In this document: positions 6,949-8,028 of the stretch, piece by piece | Numbering within the stretch: position 1 is the stretch's first letter | Layout of the letters: each line of letters begins with the position of its first letter | Assembly (NCBI GenBank): GCA_003542955.1 | Contig: DPJP01000176.1 | Location: forward strand, 8,295 to 16,322 | DNA from: Armatimonadota bacterium | Lineage (GTDB): Bacteria; Armatimonadota; Zipacnadia; Zipacnadales; UBA11051 | Reading direction: 5' to 3' | Length of the DNA stretch: 8,028 nucleotides | Translations under genes and position numbers: made by a program | Notes under the pieces: generated by a model | The model's database searches: none | The model's input: only the letters and a program-made list of their open reading frames with translations | What the model was told of the DNA's origin: nothing

Positions 6949-8028
6949 ATGTACAGATATCACCGTCTGTTCCTGGTGGGAATAGCAGCGTGTGCTGCTG
7001 TTGTTGTCGTCGGGTGTCACGGGGCAGCGCGCGAACGCGCGGCTGTGGGGGCAGTGGTTGGCGCGTCTGTCGGCGTCTCGCAGGCTGGCCTCCGTGGCGA
7101 TCTCAACGGGAACGGCAATCCCGATGTCTCCGACGCCATCGGCATCCTGCGCATTGTGGTCGGGCTTGATGGGCCTAATGCGCTTGCGGACTGCGACGGA
7201 GACGGCAACACGGGCGTCGCGGACGCAATCCTCCTGCTCAGGTGCGTGGTGGGGCTGGATGACTGGCCAATCGGTGGGGTCACCGAGACTGTGGGACCGG
7301 AGGGCGGCACGATCACATTCGCCGATGGCCGCGTGGTATTGGAGGTGCCCGCAGGAGCACTCCTGACGGCAACCGACATAGCCGTCTCACCTCAAGCGAC
7401 ATGCCCTGCGGGCGATGGCCTGGTTCCGGGGACCTGCTATGAGTTCGCTCCCGAGGGCACGGAGTTCGCCAGGCCCGCGCAACTGACTATCGCCTACGAT
7501 GAGAGCGCTCTGGCCCCCGGCACGGAGGAGACTGACCTCGCCATCCACAGGGTGGTGGGTGGCGTATGGGGGCCGGCGGTGGGGGCCGCGGTTGACGCCG
7601 ACGCCAATACGGTATCCGCCTGGATCGGCGGCTTCAGTGGGTATGGGATCCTCGCCCGGCGCCGGCAGGCAGGGCAGGAGATGATCGGCCCCGACGGTCA
7701 GACGCTCGTCTGGGTACCCGGCGGCAGCTTCATGATGGGGAGTGCCGATTGGTACGAGCAGGAGCAGCCTGTGCACCAGGTCACACTGGATGGCTTCTGG
7801 GTCGGGCAGTGTGAAGTCACCAACGACCAGTACGCGGCATTCCTCAACCGTGTGGCGCCCGCGAGTGTGTCCTCATGGGTCGACATGGCCGACGAGGACT
7901 GCGGCATTGAGAAGGATGGCAGCATCTACTTCGCAAAGCAACACCTTGGCCCACACCCGATGGTCGAGGTCAGTTGGCACGGCACCGCGGCGTATTGTGA
8001 GCACTATGGCTACGCTCTGCCGACGGAG
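6949..8028 (+). CDS. Predicted lipoprotein: dockerin, ZU5-like domain and FGE-sulfatase (SUMF1-type) domain, 3' end outside window
   Basis: The frame is open from ATG 6949 to the last base, giving 360 codons without a stop. Residues 1-23 are a lipoprotein signal with lipobox Val-Val-Gly-Cys23, the same Cys position as in the upstream paralogue. Residues 50-105 are a dockerin-like module (loops DLNGNGNPDVSD and DCDGDGNTGVAD), and about 109-236 a ZU5-like domain. From about 248 an FGE-sulfatase domain begins: LVWVPGGSFMMGS (253-265), EQPVHQVTLDGFWVGQCEVTN and HPMVEVSWHGTAAYC (336 onward), breaking off at ALPTE, just before the usual AEWEYAARG motif. True formylglycine-generating enzymes oxidise the active-site Cys of sulfatases. 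Their catalytic cysteines lie C-terminal to this point and cannot be checked. Many bacterial members of the fold are non-catalytic or bind ligands, so I name only the domain. The 97-bp spacing and shared front end indicate a tandem duplicate with a swapped C-terminus. Confidence 0.85.
   Translation, partial: MYRYHRLFLVGIAACAAVVVVGCHGAARERAAVGAVVGASVGVSQAGLRGDLNGNGNPDVSDAIGILRIVVGLDGPNALADCDGDGNTGVADAILLLRCVVGLDDWPIGGVTETVGPEGGTITFADGRVVLEVPAGALLTATDIAVSPQATCPAGDGLVPGTCYEFAPEGTEFARPAQLTIAYDESALAPGTEETDLAIHRVVGGVWGPAVGAAVDADANTVSAWIGGFSGYGILARRRQAGQEMIGPDGQTLVWVPGGSFMMGSADWYEQEQPVHQVTLDGFWVGQCEVTNDQYAAFLNRVAPASVSSWVDMADEDCGIEKDGSIYFAKQHLGPHPMVEVSWHGTAAYCEHYGYALPTE
7096..7653 (+). repeat. Duplicated dockerin-ZU5 coding segment, copy 2
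   Basis: This is the second copy of the segment at 4653-5210, equal in length and collinear. After it the two proteins have no similarity: copy 1 leads into the propeller and copy 2 into a short Arg/Gln-rich linker (ARRRQAGQE) and the FGE domain. The copy boundary therefore coincides with a domain boundary. Confidence 0.9.

Overview
The window is GC-rich bacterial DNA with four protein-coding genes and no RNA gene, insertion sequence, CRISPR array or phage signature that I can see. All four products look exported or carbohydrate-related. They are a partial GH95-like six-hairpin glycosidase, a large secreted protein with a CBM9-like module and a glycosidase-like barrel, and two predicted lipoproteins carrying dockerin modules. 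High GC, lipobox proteins, dockerin-like modules outside a classical cellulosome, CBM9-like proteins and FGE-sulfatase domains together suggest an uncultured polysaccharide-degrading diderm of the Planctomycetota or Armatimonadota kind. That placement is an impression from gene content; nothing here fixes the phylum.

Layout: (1) 1-1038, plus strand, the C-terminal part of a GH95-like glycosidase whose start lies before the window. (2) 1039-1369, a convergent intergenic stretch of 331 bp with no convincing gene and two short hairpins that may end transcription. (3) 1370-4303, minus strand, a 977-residue secreted protein: signal peptide, CBM9-like domain, beta-sandwich region, clan GH-A-like barrel, beta domain and a C-terminal discoidin-like domain. 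(4) 4304-4508, a 205-bp divergent gap. (5) 4509-6851, plus strand, a 780-residue lipoprotein: lipobox, dockerin, ZU5-like domain and a 12-unit TolB-like beta-propeller. (6) A 97-bp gap. (7) 6949 to the window end, plus strand, a second lipoprotein with the same lipobox-dockerin-ZU5 front end, followed by an FGE-sulfatase (SUMF1-type) domain cut off at base 8028. This last gene has no stop in the window, so ORF lists that require a stop miss it.

How they fit together: genes 1 and 3 suggest uptake or breakdown of plant, algal or host glycans. The two lipoproteins are clear paralogues. Their 186-residue dockerin-ZU5 segment aligns without a gap (about 135 identities by hand count), then each continues into an unrelated C-terminal module. 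The most interesting reading is a modular surface lipoprotein family in which a calcium-binding dockerin-ZU5 stalk is reused to display different effector domains. Its partner (a cohesin or something else) is not visible here.
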